Made by a program: the position numbers and the translations under genes. A stretch of DNA of 64,000 nucleotides from positions 2,666,001 through 2,730,000 of the forward strand of contig CP117875.1 of NCBI GenBank assembly GCA_028736075.1, written 5' to 3'. The notes under the pieces were generated by a model that was not told the DNA's origin, ran no database searches, and worked only from the letters and a program-made list of their open reading frames with translations. Below are positions 23,062 to 32,101 of the stretch, in pieces. The stretch is from Chryseobacterium sp. KACC 21268. Its GTDB lineage: Bacteria; Bacteroidota; Bacteroidia; Flavobacteriales; Weeksellaceae. The number at the start of each line of letters is the position of its first letter. Within the stretch, counting starts at the first letter, position 1.

Positions 23062-23979
23062 ATGAAGAATAAATACCTTTTACTATTATCCTTATTATCA
23101 TCATTTGCTTTTGCACAGAATAATATTTCTTTTGAAAGTTCAGAAGCTTATATCCTTGGAACCATCCAGGGACAAAACGGTTGGGAAGTGACTCTTAACA
23201 ATGATGAACAGCCAATCGCCAATCAAACAATCTCAAATGAAAGGGCCTCTGAAGGGACACAATCTCTTAAAATAAGTGTAGATACTGCAGAAGATTTTGG
23301 CTGGTTTCCTATTTTCGGAGCAGCAAAATTATTTGAAAATCCTTACAACTACCAGACTACGACGGTAGAATTTGATGTTTATATCACAGAATTGGAAGGT
23401 TCTACTTTTGAGTTTGGGACTTTTGGAATTGTGGAGACAGACGAGTTTATGCCAATTTCCATCTACTCTTTCAATTATACGGGAAATCTTGAAGTTGTTA
23501 AAAATGAAGATTATGATTACGAAAATGCAAACTTCACTTGGGAAGCAAACAGATGGTACAAGCTGAAAACAGTCACTTCAGAAACCAAAATCGACTTCTA
23601 CATTGATGGCGTTCTGATCCATTCAATGGAGAATTTTGCCAAGACGAATATCGCAGGTGTTAATTTTGTACACGATAATTTCTCAGGTAGCGCTTACATA
23701 GACAATCTGAAAATTAATGATATCTCAATGGCCGTAAGTGACTTCACAAAAGAAAACATCAAACTTTATCCAAATCCGGTAAAAGATGTTCTGAAAATGA
23801 ATCTTCCAAATGGAGAAAAAGTTTCATCTGTTGAAGTTTACAACACCGTTGGACAAAAGGTCGCTGAATACAGAAATGTTGAAGAAGTGAATCTGAGCCC
23901 ACTGAAGTCTGGTAACTATATCATCAATTTGAAAAGTATGTCAGGCAAAACTTACAGTTCTAAAATTATCAAACAGTAA
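23062..23979 (+). CDS. T9SS-exported protein with lectin/laminin-G-like domain
   Basis: Secreted protein of 305 residues. Signal peptide about 1-18 (SSFAFAQNN). The body (about 20-220) looks like a concanavalin-type jelly roll: SFESSEAYILGTIQGQNGWE, TTTVEFDVYITELEG, ANRWYKLKTVTSETKIDFYI, and GVNFVHDNFSGSAYIDNLKI, a carbohydrate-binding-like pattern. The last 70 residues are a type A T9SS sorting domain (NIKLYPNPVKDVLKMNLPNG ... VEVYNTVGQKVAEY ... LSPLKSGNYIINLKS). Ligand unknown. It has its own terminator. Confidence 0.82.
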   Translation: MKNKYLLLLSLLSSFAFAQNNISFESSEAYILGTIQGQNGWEVTLNNDEQPIANQTISNERASEGTQSLKISVDTAEDFGWFPIFGAAKLFENPYNYQTTTVEFDVYITELEGSTFEFGTFGIVETDEFMPISIYSFNYTGNLEVVKNEDYDYENANFTWEANRWYKLKTVTSETKIDFYIDGVLIHSMENFAKTNIAGVNFVHDNFSGSAYIDNLKINDISMAVSDFTKENIKLYPNPVKDVLKMNLPNGEKVSSVEVYNTVGQKVAEYRNVEEVNLSPLKSGNYIINLKSMSGKTYSSKIIKQ

Positions 23980-23990
23980 ATCAAGTTATC

Positions 23991-24020
23991 AAATCCCGTT
24001 CAAATGAGCGGGATTTTTTT
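23991..24020 (+). terminator. Terminator after the 23062 gene
   Basis: AAATCCCG and CGGGATTT arms with a short loop and a run of T, 12 bases after the stop. Confidence 0.85.
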
Positions 24021-24069
24021 GTGTACGTCATCGTAGAATTAAATATCTTTAATAAAAATTAAAAAAGCA

Positions 24070-24738
24070 ATGTCAACAGCCATCAATCCAGAAACGCTCA
24101 AGTTCCTTTCAACGCTCGAAATCAATAATAATAGAGAATGGTTCAACGAAAACAAACCGCTCTATCTGGAAGCCAAAGCGAACTTTGAAAATGTGGTAAA
24201 CGAAATCATCGTCGATGTGGCTGATTTTGACGAAAGCGTGGAACGATTGGAAGCTAAGAATTGTATTTTCAGGATTTATAAAGACACGCGATTTTCCAAG
24301 GACAAAACGCCCTACAAAACCAACATTGGTGCATCGCTCGTAGAAAAAGGTCCGAAAACGCTGAACCACGCTGGATATTACATTCATCTCGAAAAAGGAA
24401 AATCTTTTCTCGCAGGTGGCGTTTATATGACTGAACCGAAAAATCTGAAAGCCATTCGTGAAGCCATCAGTTCTGACGGTGAGACATTCCTGAAAATCCT
24501 CAATAAAAAATCCTTCAAAGATATTTTGGAATTGCAAGGCACAAAATTGGTGAAAGTTCCACAAGGTTTTGATAAGGAAAATCCAATGGGTGATTATCTC
24601 AAATTCAAGCAGTTTACCGTGTTCCATCCTTTGTCAGACAAGGAAGTTCTGGATAAAAATTTTGTCAAAAATACGGTGAAGGTTTTGAAGGAAATCTATC
24701 CATTCAATCGGTTTTTGAATGAGGCGATTGGAAAATGA
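24070..24738 (+). CDS. DUF2461-family protein
   Basis: Conserved protein of 222 residues, the usual length for the family (also known as TIGR02453). Typical blocks: FLSTLEINNNREWFNENKPL near residues 13-32, RIYKDTRFSKDKTPYKTNIG near 66-85, AGYYIHLEKGKSFLAGGVYM near 100-119, and the C-terminal FKQFTVFHPLSDKEVL. Function is unknown. Cytoplasmic; no signal peptide. An AGCTAATTGC palindrome follows four bases after the stop. Confidence 0.9.
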   Translation: MSTAINPETLKFLSTLEINNNREWFNENKPLYLEAKANFENVVNEIIVDVADFDESVERLEAKNCIFRIYKDTRFSKDKTPYKTNIGASLVEKGPKTLNHAGYYIHLEKGKSFLAGGVYMTEPKNLKAIREAISSDGETFLKILNKKSFKDILELQGTKLVKVPQGFDKENPMGDYLKFKQFTVFHPLSDKEVLDKNFVKNTVKVLKEIYPFNRFLNEAIGK

Positions 24739-24741
24739 AAG

Positions 24742-24770
24742 GCTAATTGCAATTAGCTTTTGGCGATTTG
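24742..24770. repeat. Palindrome GCTAATTGCAATTAGC with TTTTGGC tail
   Basis: A perfect 16-base palindrome at 24742-24757 follows the DUF2461 stop. TTGCAATTAGCTTT and AGCTTTTGGC both recur at 61726-61757 after another gene, so it belongs to a small repeat family that may end transcription. Confidence 0.55.
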
Positions 24771-24833
24771 CTTTCAAATCAAATTATTGAGAATTAGAAA
24801 TATATTTTACATTTTAATTAATAAAAACTTAGA

Positions 24834-25421
24834 TTGAAAGCAACTTACAGGATTTTTGCCAACATACTGTTTTTGAACATTGTAGCGATTATAATGTTGC
24901 TTTTTACGTTGCAAATGTTAGTCGTGGGAATTCTTGGCATCAATGAAGTTGGGTTTTACCATTTTGTGGGTTCAAATTTCATTTATATCATCTTCTTTTT
25001 CATTTATTTATGTTTGGATATTTAGATTTTGACAGCGACACTTTTGCCAATTATTAAAATTGATAATGATGGAATTTCAGCCTATTCAATTTTTTGGAAA
25101 AGGCATATCAAATGGGAAGAAATCAAAACAGTTAAACTTTTGAAAGCTTCTAACAGACGTGTTGGCGTAAGTTCTTTTTCGAGAGCTTCGGTCACTTTTG
25201 AAATCACCAAAAAACCAGAAACGAAGAATAATGCGATGACCAATAATGGCGTGAGAGTGAAAACTTTTATTATCATTTCGAAAAAAAATTACCAAATTCC
25301 AGAATCACTTTCCTTAGGCGGAAAATTGCTAACGCACGGAAAACTGACGACAAAACAGGACATTGCATTTGAATTTGAAGTGAAAGCTTGGGAAATGATT
25401 CAGAGGATAATTAATTCATAA
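24834..25421 (+). pseudogene. Membrane protein gene interrupted by an in-frame TAG
   Basis: Two open stretches are in the same frame and are separated only by TAG at 25023-25025 plus one codon. The first (63 codons from TTG at 24834) encodes two membrane helices; the second (from TTG at 25029) encodes a soluble domain of about 130 residues (LPIIKIDNDGISAYSIFWKR, HIKWEEIKTVKLLKASNRR) that resembles the PH-like membrane-associated proteins where hydrophobic segments precede an IxxDxxGI strand. Joined, they read as one protein of about 195 residues. Either the gene is broken, or the stop is a sequencing error, or two short proteins are made. I do not know its function. Confidence 0.6.
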
Positions 25422-25437
25422 AACGAAAAAACCACAA

Positions 25438-26235
25438 ATGAAAAACATCCTATTTTTAATATTAACAATCTCAACATTGTCCTGCAAAGAAAACAAACTT
25501 GCAAAAGTTGAAAATTCAAAGAAGACAGATTCGATTCATCAAACGGTTTCAAGTTCTGAAAAGCCAGAGTTGAAAAAAGACAGCACGAAAAAAGTGGACG
25601 TCGGCTTTTATGACAGATTTGAAAAATTGCCCAAGTTGACTTTTGAAACTATCCCTGAACAAGAATTTTTGTCCGTTGCTGAAAGGAAATACATTGACAC
25701 TTCGAAACCACAACAGAATGATGATTATTTCTTTGTTCAGACCGCTGTGAAGAAACATCAGTTTAAAAAATATCGCGATTACGGAGGAGAAAAAAGTTGG
25801 AGCGGATTTGAATATTTGGGTTATTATCCTGATTTGAAATTATTTGCAATCACAGATAATTCAACGGCGGAAAGTTTGGGATTTGGAGAATTGTTCTTAC
25901 TGGACAGCACGAATGATTATGAATACAACATCGTTTCCTTCGGCGATGGCAGTGTGGAATTGCCCATTCCATCGGTCAACAACACGTATTTTGTTTATTA
26001 TTACAACAGTGTTTACGAGCATAAAAATTGCGACATCGGTATTTTGAAAATTAATGACAAATCCAATCCAAAAAATTTCCTCACCGAATATGCGAGCTAC
26101 AATTCCAAAGATTTTGCCATCGAAAAAATAGTTTGGAAAAGCGACAATAGCTTTGTGGTAAAAGGTTACGAAGAAGTTTATGAAAACGAAAAATGGGTAA
26201 AAAAATATCAATTCTACAAAACTGAATTCAAGTAA
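25438..26235 (+). CDS. Hypothetical lipoprotein, 265 residues
   Basis: Unrecognised. Lipoprotein signal ISTLSCKENK with predicted lipidated Cys16, followed by a hydrophilic linker to about residue 65 and a folded region with repeated strand-like segments (LGYYPDLKLFAITDNSTAES, GELFLLDSTNDYEYNIVSFG, YFVYYYNSVYEHKNCDIGI), which could be part of a beta-propeller. It lies 16 bases after the interrupted gene and 10 before the next membrane gene, so the 24.8-28.4 kb genes may form one operon. Confidence 0.72.
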   Translation: MKNILFLILTISTLSCKENKLAKVENSKKTDSIHQTVSSSEKPELKKDSTKKVDVGFYDRFEKLPKLTFETIPEQEFLSVAERKYIDTSKPQQNDDYFFVQTAVKKHQFKKYRDYGGEKSWSGFEYLGYYPDLKLFAITDNSTAESLGFGELFLLDSTNDYEYNIVSFGDGSVELPIPSVNNTYFVYYYNSVYEHKNCDIGILKINDKSNPKNFLTEYASYNSKDFAIEKIVWKSDNSFVVKGYEEVYENEKWVKKYQFYKTEFK

Positions 26236-26244
26236 ATCCAACCT

Positions 26245-26795
26245 ATGAAAAGCCGAAGCCTAATTCTGTTTGTCGTTTGTGTTTTTATCAATTTGCTGGT
26301 TGGTAATTTGGCTTTGATGATGTTTCCAGATTTGGATTTTCTATATCGAATCATCATTTCACTAATTATTGCTGTCATCTATGGAACTGCATTTTTCCAT
26401 TTGGACAAAGATGAAAATCAAAATTATGGCAAATGGAAATTGGCTGGTATTTCAATTTTGTTAAGTCTATTTGGAATGTTGGTGGCGTGTATTTTCACTT
26501 CGATTGGAACACGTTTGCCAATGGATAATGTGATTACGGCTGGACTGAAAGGCATCGTTCCGTTGTTCATCTTTTCGATTGTGTTCGCTTCGCCGTTTTG
26601 GATTCCGCTGGCAATTGTGAATTTTGTTTGTCTTATTTATATGAAGAAACTTCCAGTGAACTGGAAAAATACGACAACCTCGATTTAGGTCACATCGAAT
26701 GGACGAATGGGAAAGTCAGCGTTTCCTTGAGTGGCATTGAGCAGTTTGTTTGTAAGTACCAGTTTTATATTGGATTGAAGGATGAGAAAATTTAA
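26245..26795 (+). pseudogene. Membrane protein gene with probable frameshift near its 3' end
   Basis: The first frame (26245-26688) gives 147 residues with four hydrophobic helices and stops after MKKLPVNWKNTTTSI. From about 26640 the -1 frame reads EETSSELEKYDNLDLG, then HIEWTNGKVSVSLSGIEQFV to a stop at 26795, a natural-looking soluble tail. The two frames join where the last membrane helix ends (IVNFVCLIYMKK). A frameshift or a sequencing error would explain both halves; otherwise the first frame alone is the gene. Function unknown. Confidence 0.5.
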
Positions 26796-26885
26796 TTTTT
26801 AACGAAATTTTGGATTGCAATTTGTTACAGCATTTATGACAGATTGTAATCAAATTCACAAACAAATCACTAAAAACTCAAAGAA

Positions 26886-27551
26886 ATGAACATTGAAAAA
26901 CTAAAAAAACTTGAAACTGATTCTACGATTATCAACAAATATATCGGCGTTTCCTCATTTGGGCACAACAGAATTATTTATCTTCCCTTGGTCATCGGAA
27001 TCGGACTTTTAATGTTTGTCGCAATGGCTTTTTTCAGCGACTTGACGGAAACCGTTGGAATGACAATGCTTATCGTCCTAGTTGCAGTTGCGATTCTGTG
27101 CTTTGGACTTGTCAAAATCATTGCAGATTCTACGAAGAAAAAATTATTGGCGACCACCAATATTGCTCCAATTTCTGTGGCAAAAATCATTGTAGGAAAT
27201 GCGACTGAACGCGTCTTCTATTGCATCTACACCACCGATGAAAACCGCCACGACGAAAGCTTCATCGACAGAATTGCAGAGAAAATCGACATCGCTATGG
27301 AGAATCCTCAAACACCGATGAACAAAGAAATTGCAATTTTGTTCCGTCCAGATTTTATAAAACCTAACGAATTTGCCAAAAAACTTCCTTTGGCTTTCAC
27401 CGAAAACATTGTGGTTTGGCGCAAACAAGTTTCATTCGTAGCAAGTCCAAAAACCGTCAACGAGAAAATTAGAGAGGAAGGTGATAAATTTCCAATGGTC
27501 ACTATAATTCCCGAAAATGCTCGATTTTTATCTGATTATTACACGGATTAA
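26886..27551 (+). CDS. Hypothetical membrane protein, 221 residues
   Basis: Unrecognised. Two adjacent membrane helices lie near residues 32-50 and 57-78, then a cytoplasmic or periplasmic domain of about 140 residues (SVAKIIVGNATERVFYCIYT, DESFIDRIAEKIDIAMENPQ). No enzyme motif is seen. It is the second last of a run of same-strand small membrane and lipoprotein genes. Confidence 0.7.
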   Translation: MNIEKLKKLETDSTIINKYIGVSSFGHNRIIYLPLVIGIGLLMFVAMAFFSDLTETVGMTMLIVLVAVAILCFGLVKIIADSTKKKLLATTNIAPISVAKIIVGNATERVFYCIYTTDENRHDESFIDRIAEKIDIAMENPQTPMNKEIAILFRPDFIKPNEFAKKLPLAFTENIVVWRKQVSFVASPKTVNEKIREEGDKFPMVTIIPENARFLSDYYTD

Positions 27552-27580
27552 TTTTTTATTTTAATTATTCAGAATAAACT

Positions 27581-28387
27581 ATGACGCAGAAAAACATTAG
27601 CATCACCATCAAAAACTTTGGCAAAAAGAACGACTTGGTGCTTTTGTTTTTCACTGGTGTTTTTCTGGTTTTGGGATTGCTGAGTTTATTTTTGAATTGG
27701 CGAAATGTGATGGCCATTATTCTGATTTTTGTTCTAATATTTCTCGATAAAAAATTAAGGACAAAGTTTTCAATTTTAATCATAATTTACGTCGTTTCGA
27801 TTATTTTAATTTCACAAATACCTGAAATTGAATTTATAGAAATCCTCGCCACTTCCATACTTTTCTCGCCACTGTTTTTCTATGAGTCCAGTTTAGAAAG
27901 CATTAAAGATTTTCAGAAAGAAGATTCCTTCGAAGTTTTTTATTTGGATTCTTCTCTATTAAAATGCCTTCATACAGAAGATAACGACTACAAATCTTAC
28001 GCTTTGAATCCCAAACAATTCCTGAAAACTTTCAGTGTCAAAGACATCAATTCTTTCATATTTAAAGAAAAACATTTGTCGATTGTCACTAGCAAATTCA
28101 TCATCAGACCAAGAGAATTGAATATTCAAAATATTGAAAAAATTAAATCCTTCGTAGAGGAAAACTTTCCTGAAAAATTAAATCTCGAAAGTGAACATCA
28201 AAAAGCTTTGAAGAACGAAAGTAAAATGTACATTTCAAAACTGTTGTTGGTTTTACCTCTTATTTTGGCTTTTATCGTTATCTATTTTGGTGATAATGGC
28301 AGAAATCATCTGGTAACCTACACTTCGATTGCGGTGACCATTTTTTGTTATATCTTTTTGATTATCAAAATCAAACGCAAAAAGTAA
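27581..28387 (+). CDS. Hypothetical membrane protein, 268 residues
   Basis: Unrecognised. Hydrophobic helices near residues 19-36, 43-57, 64-79 and 88-98, a central soluble domain (about 105-215) and two more near 220-237 and 245-262. It is followed by about 160 bases without a gene. Nothing suggests a specific function. Confidence 0.7.
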   Translation: MTQKNISITIKNFGKKNDLVLLFFTGVFLVLGLLSLFLNWRNVMAIILIFVLIFLDKKLRTKFSILIIIYVVSIILISQIPEIEFIEILATSILFSPLFFYESSLESIKDFQKEDSFEVFYLDSSLLKCLHTEDNDYKSYALNPKQFLKTFSVKDINSFIFKEKHLSIVTSKFIIRPRELNIQNIEKIKSFVEENFPEKLNLESEHQKALKNESKMYISKLLLVLPLILAFIVIYFGDNGRNHLVTYTSIAVTIFCYIFLIIKIKRKK

Positions 28388-28569
28388 TTTGATTTTTCAA
28401 TTATGAAAATAAAGTGGTGAATTTTGGAAGCGAAGTTGACAATCATCAGACAAGAGAAATTCTTAAAATATTGCAAAGTCATCATTAAACAGCTCTATTG
28501 AATTTTAGTTAACAATAATGACTTTTTCTTCATTATTTTTATTTATTTTTGACGGTAATCGTCATATCA

Positions 28570-30105
28570 ATGCAAAAAATCGGTTTTTTCCTGTTACTAT
28601 TTTTAGGATTTTCACAGAATTATTTTTCTATCAATAAGCCAGCTCAAGACAAAGACGAAATCCAAAAATTAATCGACCAATCCAAACGTTTCTTGGAACA
28701 GCGAAATAAACCGAATGCGCTTATCTCTGTAAACAAAGCGATTAACCTTAGTAAAACAAAAAAAAACACCGACCAACAAATCCTCGCCTTGAATCAAAAA
28801 GGAAAAGTCCATATGGCTTTCAGGGAATTTGGTGAGGCTGTGAAGGTTTTTGAATCGGCAATCAAACTTCCATCATCCAACAAAAACTGTGAGATTTTCA
28901 ACAATCTTGGGGTTTGCAAATTCAATCTTGGAAAAGGCTACGAATCTATCCAAGCCTGTCTGCAAGCCAAAAAATGCTACGAAGAAAGCAAGGAAGTTGC
29001 GAAGGTCAATTCCACACTTTATATGTTGGGCTGGAGTCACGCGTACGTTGGAGAATACGACAAAGCGTCTCAATATTTTTTGAAACAGCTGGAGATTCTG
29101 AAAAAAGACACAGCTCAAGTTCTGAACAAAGGAAAAGTTTACCGCGGATTGGGAATCAATGCTTCGATGAAAGGAGATTTCAAATCTTCAATCAATTATC
29201 TGAATCAGGCCTTGAACATTTCAAATTCCAAAAAAGACATTGTTGGCACTTTTGAAAATCTAAGCGCGCTTTCGTCCAGTTATGCGCAAATGAATGATTT
29301 TGACAACGCCTTCAAATACAGCGAAAAAGGATTAATCGAAGCAAATAAAATCAATGATGAAGCGGTAATTCTGGAAGCGAAAATGAACGCAATTACTGCA
29401 TTGGTTGGTCTTAAGAAATTTGATAAAGCCTCAACATTCATTACAGAAATTGCAAAAGATACAGCAAAATATTACTTTGTCCCGACGTTCAAAGTTCAAT
29501 ATTATCAAAACAATTCTTTGATTCAAGAAGGACTTGGCAATTACAAAGACGCTTTGTATTCTCAGAAACGTTTGAAACAGTACAACGATTCCATCATTTC
29601 TGTCAACAATACGATTGGAATTTCACAATTGAAAGACCAATACAACTTCGAAAAAGACCAAAACACAATTCTTGCCCAAAAAACAGAACTCGGCAAACAG
29701 GCAATCAAACTTAAAAACAATACAATTCTTACAATCATCATTTCATCCGTTGGGATAATTTGTCTTGTCATTTTTGCATTTTCAATTTATCTGAAGCGCG
29801 AAAAAAGAAAACGATTGGATTTGCTTTCTTTAAAATTCAAAGATGGTTTTAATGAATATTTGAAAAACAAGTACGATTTGACGCAACAGCAACTTGAACT
29901 TTGGTTGAAAATTGTGGAAGGCGTAGAGGAAGTGCAGATTGCTGTCAGCTTTTTCAAATCTGCCGAAACTATCAACCGATGGAGACGACAACTGTACGCC
30001 AAATTAAACTCGGTGGAGGAAACCGAAAAGCATTACACCAAGCCAAAAGCCATCATTCTGTACAACAAAGAAGTCGACCTGTTCAAAGAACTTTCAAATC
30101 GATGA
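28570..30105 (+). CDS. TPR transmembrane protein with LuxR-like C-terminal domain
   Basis: Envelope regulator of 511 residues. The ATG at 28570 is preferred over an in-frame TTG at 28549 because it starts the signal peptide (MQKIGFFLLLFLGFSQNYFS). About seven TPR motifs fill residues 25-340, a membrane helix lies near 388-408 (LTIIISSVGIICLVIFAFSI), and the C terminus carries LTQQQLELWLKIVEGVEEVQ and INRWRRQLYAKLN, which has the spacing of a LuxR-type helix-turn-helix. Bacteroidota use such TPR-TM-HTH proteins as one-component sensors. The DNA-binding part is weakly conserved, so binding is inferred. Confidence 0.78.
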   Translation: MQKIGFFLLLFLGFSQNYFSINKPAQDKDEIQKLIDQSKRFLEQRNKPNALISVNKAINLSKTKKNTDQQILALNQKGKVHMAFREFGEAVKVFESAIKLPSSNKNCEIFNNLGVCKFNLGKGYESIQACLQAKKCYEESKEVAKVNSTLYMLGWSHAYVGEYDKASQYFLKQLEILKKDTAQVLNKGKVYRGLGINASMKGDFKSSINYLNQALNISNSKKDIVGTFENLSALSSSYAQMNDFDNAFKYSEKGLIEANKINDEAVILEAKMNAITALVGLKKFDKASTFITEIAKDTAKYYFVPTFKVQYYQNNSLIQEGLGNYKDALYSQKRLKQYNDSIISVNNTIGISQLKDQYNFEKDQNTILAQKTELGKQAIKLKNNTILTIIISSVGIICLVIFAFSIYLKREKRKRLDLLSLKFKDGFNEYLKNKYDLTQQQLELWLKIVEGVEEVQIAVSFFKSAETINRWRRQLYAKLNSVEETEKHYTKPKAIILYNKEVDLFKELSNR

Positions 30106-30336
30106 ATTTATTAAATCAATGACAATCATAGAGTTATAAATTTTGACCCCTACCAGTCGGTGACCCTTGAGGCTCAATCTTTATGCCTCGTTTCAATTTA
30201 CTTCATTGCTCTATTCGTTTGTAATATTTGTTTTCTAATATTGCATCAGTATCAGATTTGTTTTATCAAAATAAACTTTTACCGATTGCAGTTGACACGA
30301 TTTAAAACCAAAATATTAACAAGAAAAAAGAAAGAA

Positions 30337-31389
30337 ATGAAGAGAATTTTTACTTTATCATTCATTGCGTTGATAGGCGCGCAAAGTCTAACTGCACAAA
30401 CCACAGATGTGGCAACTGGAATCAACTATCCTTGGGGAATCGCCTTCAAAGGAAATGATTTGTACATCACAGAAGCATTGACCGGAAGCATTTCCAAAAT
30501 CAATGTCAATGATGCATCGCCTACGCCAACTCTTGTTATGAGTGGATTGAGCACAGCCATTGAACTTGCATTCAAAGGTGATGAGCTTTACATTAATGAA
30601 TTTGATGCCAAGAAAATTTCCAAAATAAATATTACAGATGCGACACCAACGCCAGTAGATGTTTTGACAGGAATCACAGGCGAAGCGTACTCTTTACAAA
30701 TCAAAGGCAATGACCTTTATTACGCACAATATTTCGAAAACAAAATTTCAAAAATAGACCTAAGCAATCCTACACCCACGCCTACCAATGTTGTCACAGG
30801 AGTTGGCACGCCAAGCGGACTATTTTTCGACGGCGATGTGCTCTACATCTCTGAATCTGTTGGCAAAAAAATTTCAAAAATCAATATTACCGACCCAGTG
30901 CCAACTGCCTCCACTGTTGTGACAGGATTGGAGGATGAGCCTTACACAAGCATTCTTTATGGCAGTGATTTGTACGTTTTGCTTGCTTCGGTAGGAAAAA
31001 TTGTGAAGGTAGACCTTTCGGCAACCAACCCAACCGCAACAGACGTTGTCACTGGAATTGCGTTGTCCCGAGGAATGGCAATCAAGGATAATTACTTGTA
31101 CATCTCAGATTTCATCGGAAACAAAATCTCCAAATTGCAATTGCCGACTTTAGCTGTGAACGATTTTTCTAAAGTTAATTTCCAGGCTTATCCAAATCCT
31201 GTTTCCGACTTTCTTCAAATATCAGGTTTGACAAAGGCGGAAAACTATACCATTTTCAACATTTCTGGAATGCAGTTGAGCAAAGGCGTTATTAATAACA
31301 ATCAGAAAATCAATACAGAAAATTTGAAATCTGGTCTATACTTAATCAAATTAGAAAACGGACAAACAATTAAGTTTATTAAAAAGTAG
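30337..31389 (+). CDS. T9SS-exported beta-propeller (NHL/virginiamycin B lyase-like)
   Basis: Secreted protein of 350 residues. The ATG at 30337 is chosen because it begins the signal peptide (MKRIFTLSFIALIGAQSLTA); the open frame extends further upstream without homology. About six repeats of the form GNDLYI-(T/S)-E-x-KISKINI-x-DxxPTPT make a propeller (residues 25-270). The last 75 residues are a type A T9SS sorting domain (NFQAYPNPVSDFLQISGLTK ... YTIFNISGMQLSKGVI ... NLKSGLYLIKLENGQTIKFI). Function unknown, probably adhesion or ligand binding at the surface. The 230 bases before it hold no gene; a GAGGC/GCCTC hairpin lies near 30169-30193. Confidence 0.83.
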   Translation: MKRIFTLSFIALIGAQSLTAQTTDVATGINYPWGIAFKGNDLYITEALTGSISKINVNDASPTPTLVMSGLSTAIELAFKGDELYINEFDAKKISKINITDATPTPVDVLTGITGEAYSLQIKGNDLYYAQYFENKISKIDLSNPTPTPTNVVTGVGTPSGLFFDGDVLYISESVGKKISKINITDPVPTASTVVTGLEDEPYTSILYGSDLYVLLASVGKIVKVDLSATNPTATDVVTGIALSRGMAIKDNYLYISDFIGNKISKLQLPTLAVNDFSKVNFQAYPNPVSDFLQISGLTKAENYTIFNISGMQLSKGVINNNQKINTENLKSGLYLIKLENGQTIKFIKK

Positions 31390-31524
31390 ACTACAAAACA
31401 CGTCTCTATATATCTGAATAGCGGGAATGGACTTAGTAAAAAAAGTTTTTTCCTGCTATTTTTGTTTTAATCCAAAAGGACATTGGCGGTAATTTTGCTG
31501 AATCATTTTTAAAAACAAAAACCA

Positions 31525-32088
31525 ATGACAAAAACAGTAACCACACTTTTCATTTCTTGTCTAATGATTCTCAGCTGTCAAAAGGAAAAGACTCAAAAAG
31601 TTACGACTTATAATTCGGTTGAACCTGCGAAAGACACGCTTCAAATTTCAAATCCAAAACCAACGCCAGAAGTAAACGACAAAATTGTCATTTCAAAAAA
31701 GCACAAGCCAAATTCTATTTCTTTGGATTTGGACGGAGACGGATTGAAGGATGTTGTGAATATCGTTCAGAACCTTGAAAATCAGAAATATGGATTGGAA
31801 ATTCTGTTCGGCAACAAAAAACTGGATTATCTTGGGATGGGAAAAGATATTGCAGGACAGGGCATTGATGACATCGACTGGGTTGGCATCTTCGAAGTTG
31901 CTCCAAAGAACGAAATCTATTACAACAACGTCAGCGATGATGGCGAAATCCTCACGGAAGACCAAGTGAAAGAATCAGACAAAATCAAACTTCCGAACGA
32001 CGGGATTTTCATCCATCAGGCAGAATCCTGTGGCGGTGGCGTCATATATCTGAAAAACAGAAAATACGAATGGATTCAGCAGGAATAA
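31525..32088 (+). CDS. Hypothetical lipoprotein with calcium-loop motif, 187 residues
   Basis: Unrecognised. Lipoprotein signal CLMILSCQKEK. The fragment SISLDLDGDGLKDVVNIVQN has the DxDGDGxxDxV signature of FG-GAP/dockerin-like calcium loops. It ends in a Cys-Gly-rich stretch (QAESCGGGVIYLKNRKYEWI). The gene at 32102, 13 bases on, encodes a lipoprotein with a similar GDFTGDGVADVAIYF motif, so the pair may work together. Confidence 0.7.
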   Translation: MTKTVTTLFISCLMILSCQKEKTQKVTTYNSVEPAKDTLQISNPKPTPEVNDKIVISKKHKPNSISLDLDGDGLKDVVNIVQNLENQKYGLEILFGNKKLDYLGMGKDIAGQGIDDIDWVGIFEVAPKNEIYYNNVSDDGEILTEDQVKESDKIKLPNDGIFIHQAESCGGGVIYLKNRKYEWIQQE

Positions 32089-32101
32089 AAACGATTGAAT
32101 T

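Noticed and set aside
30106-30336. GAGGC/GCCTC hairpin and GACCC repeats before the T9SS propeller gene, considered as a riboswitch
   Set aside because: No match to a known riboswitch core and only one short stem; the region is otherwise plain AT-rich leader.
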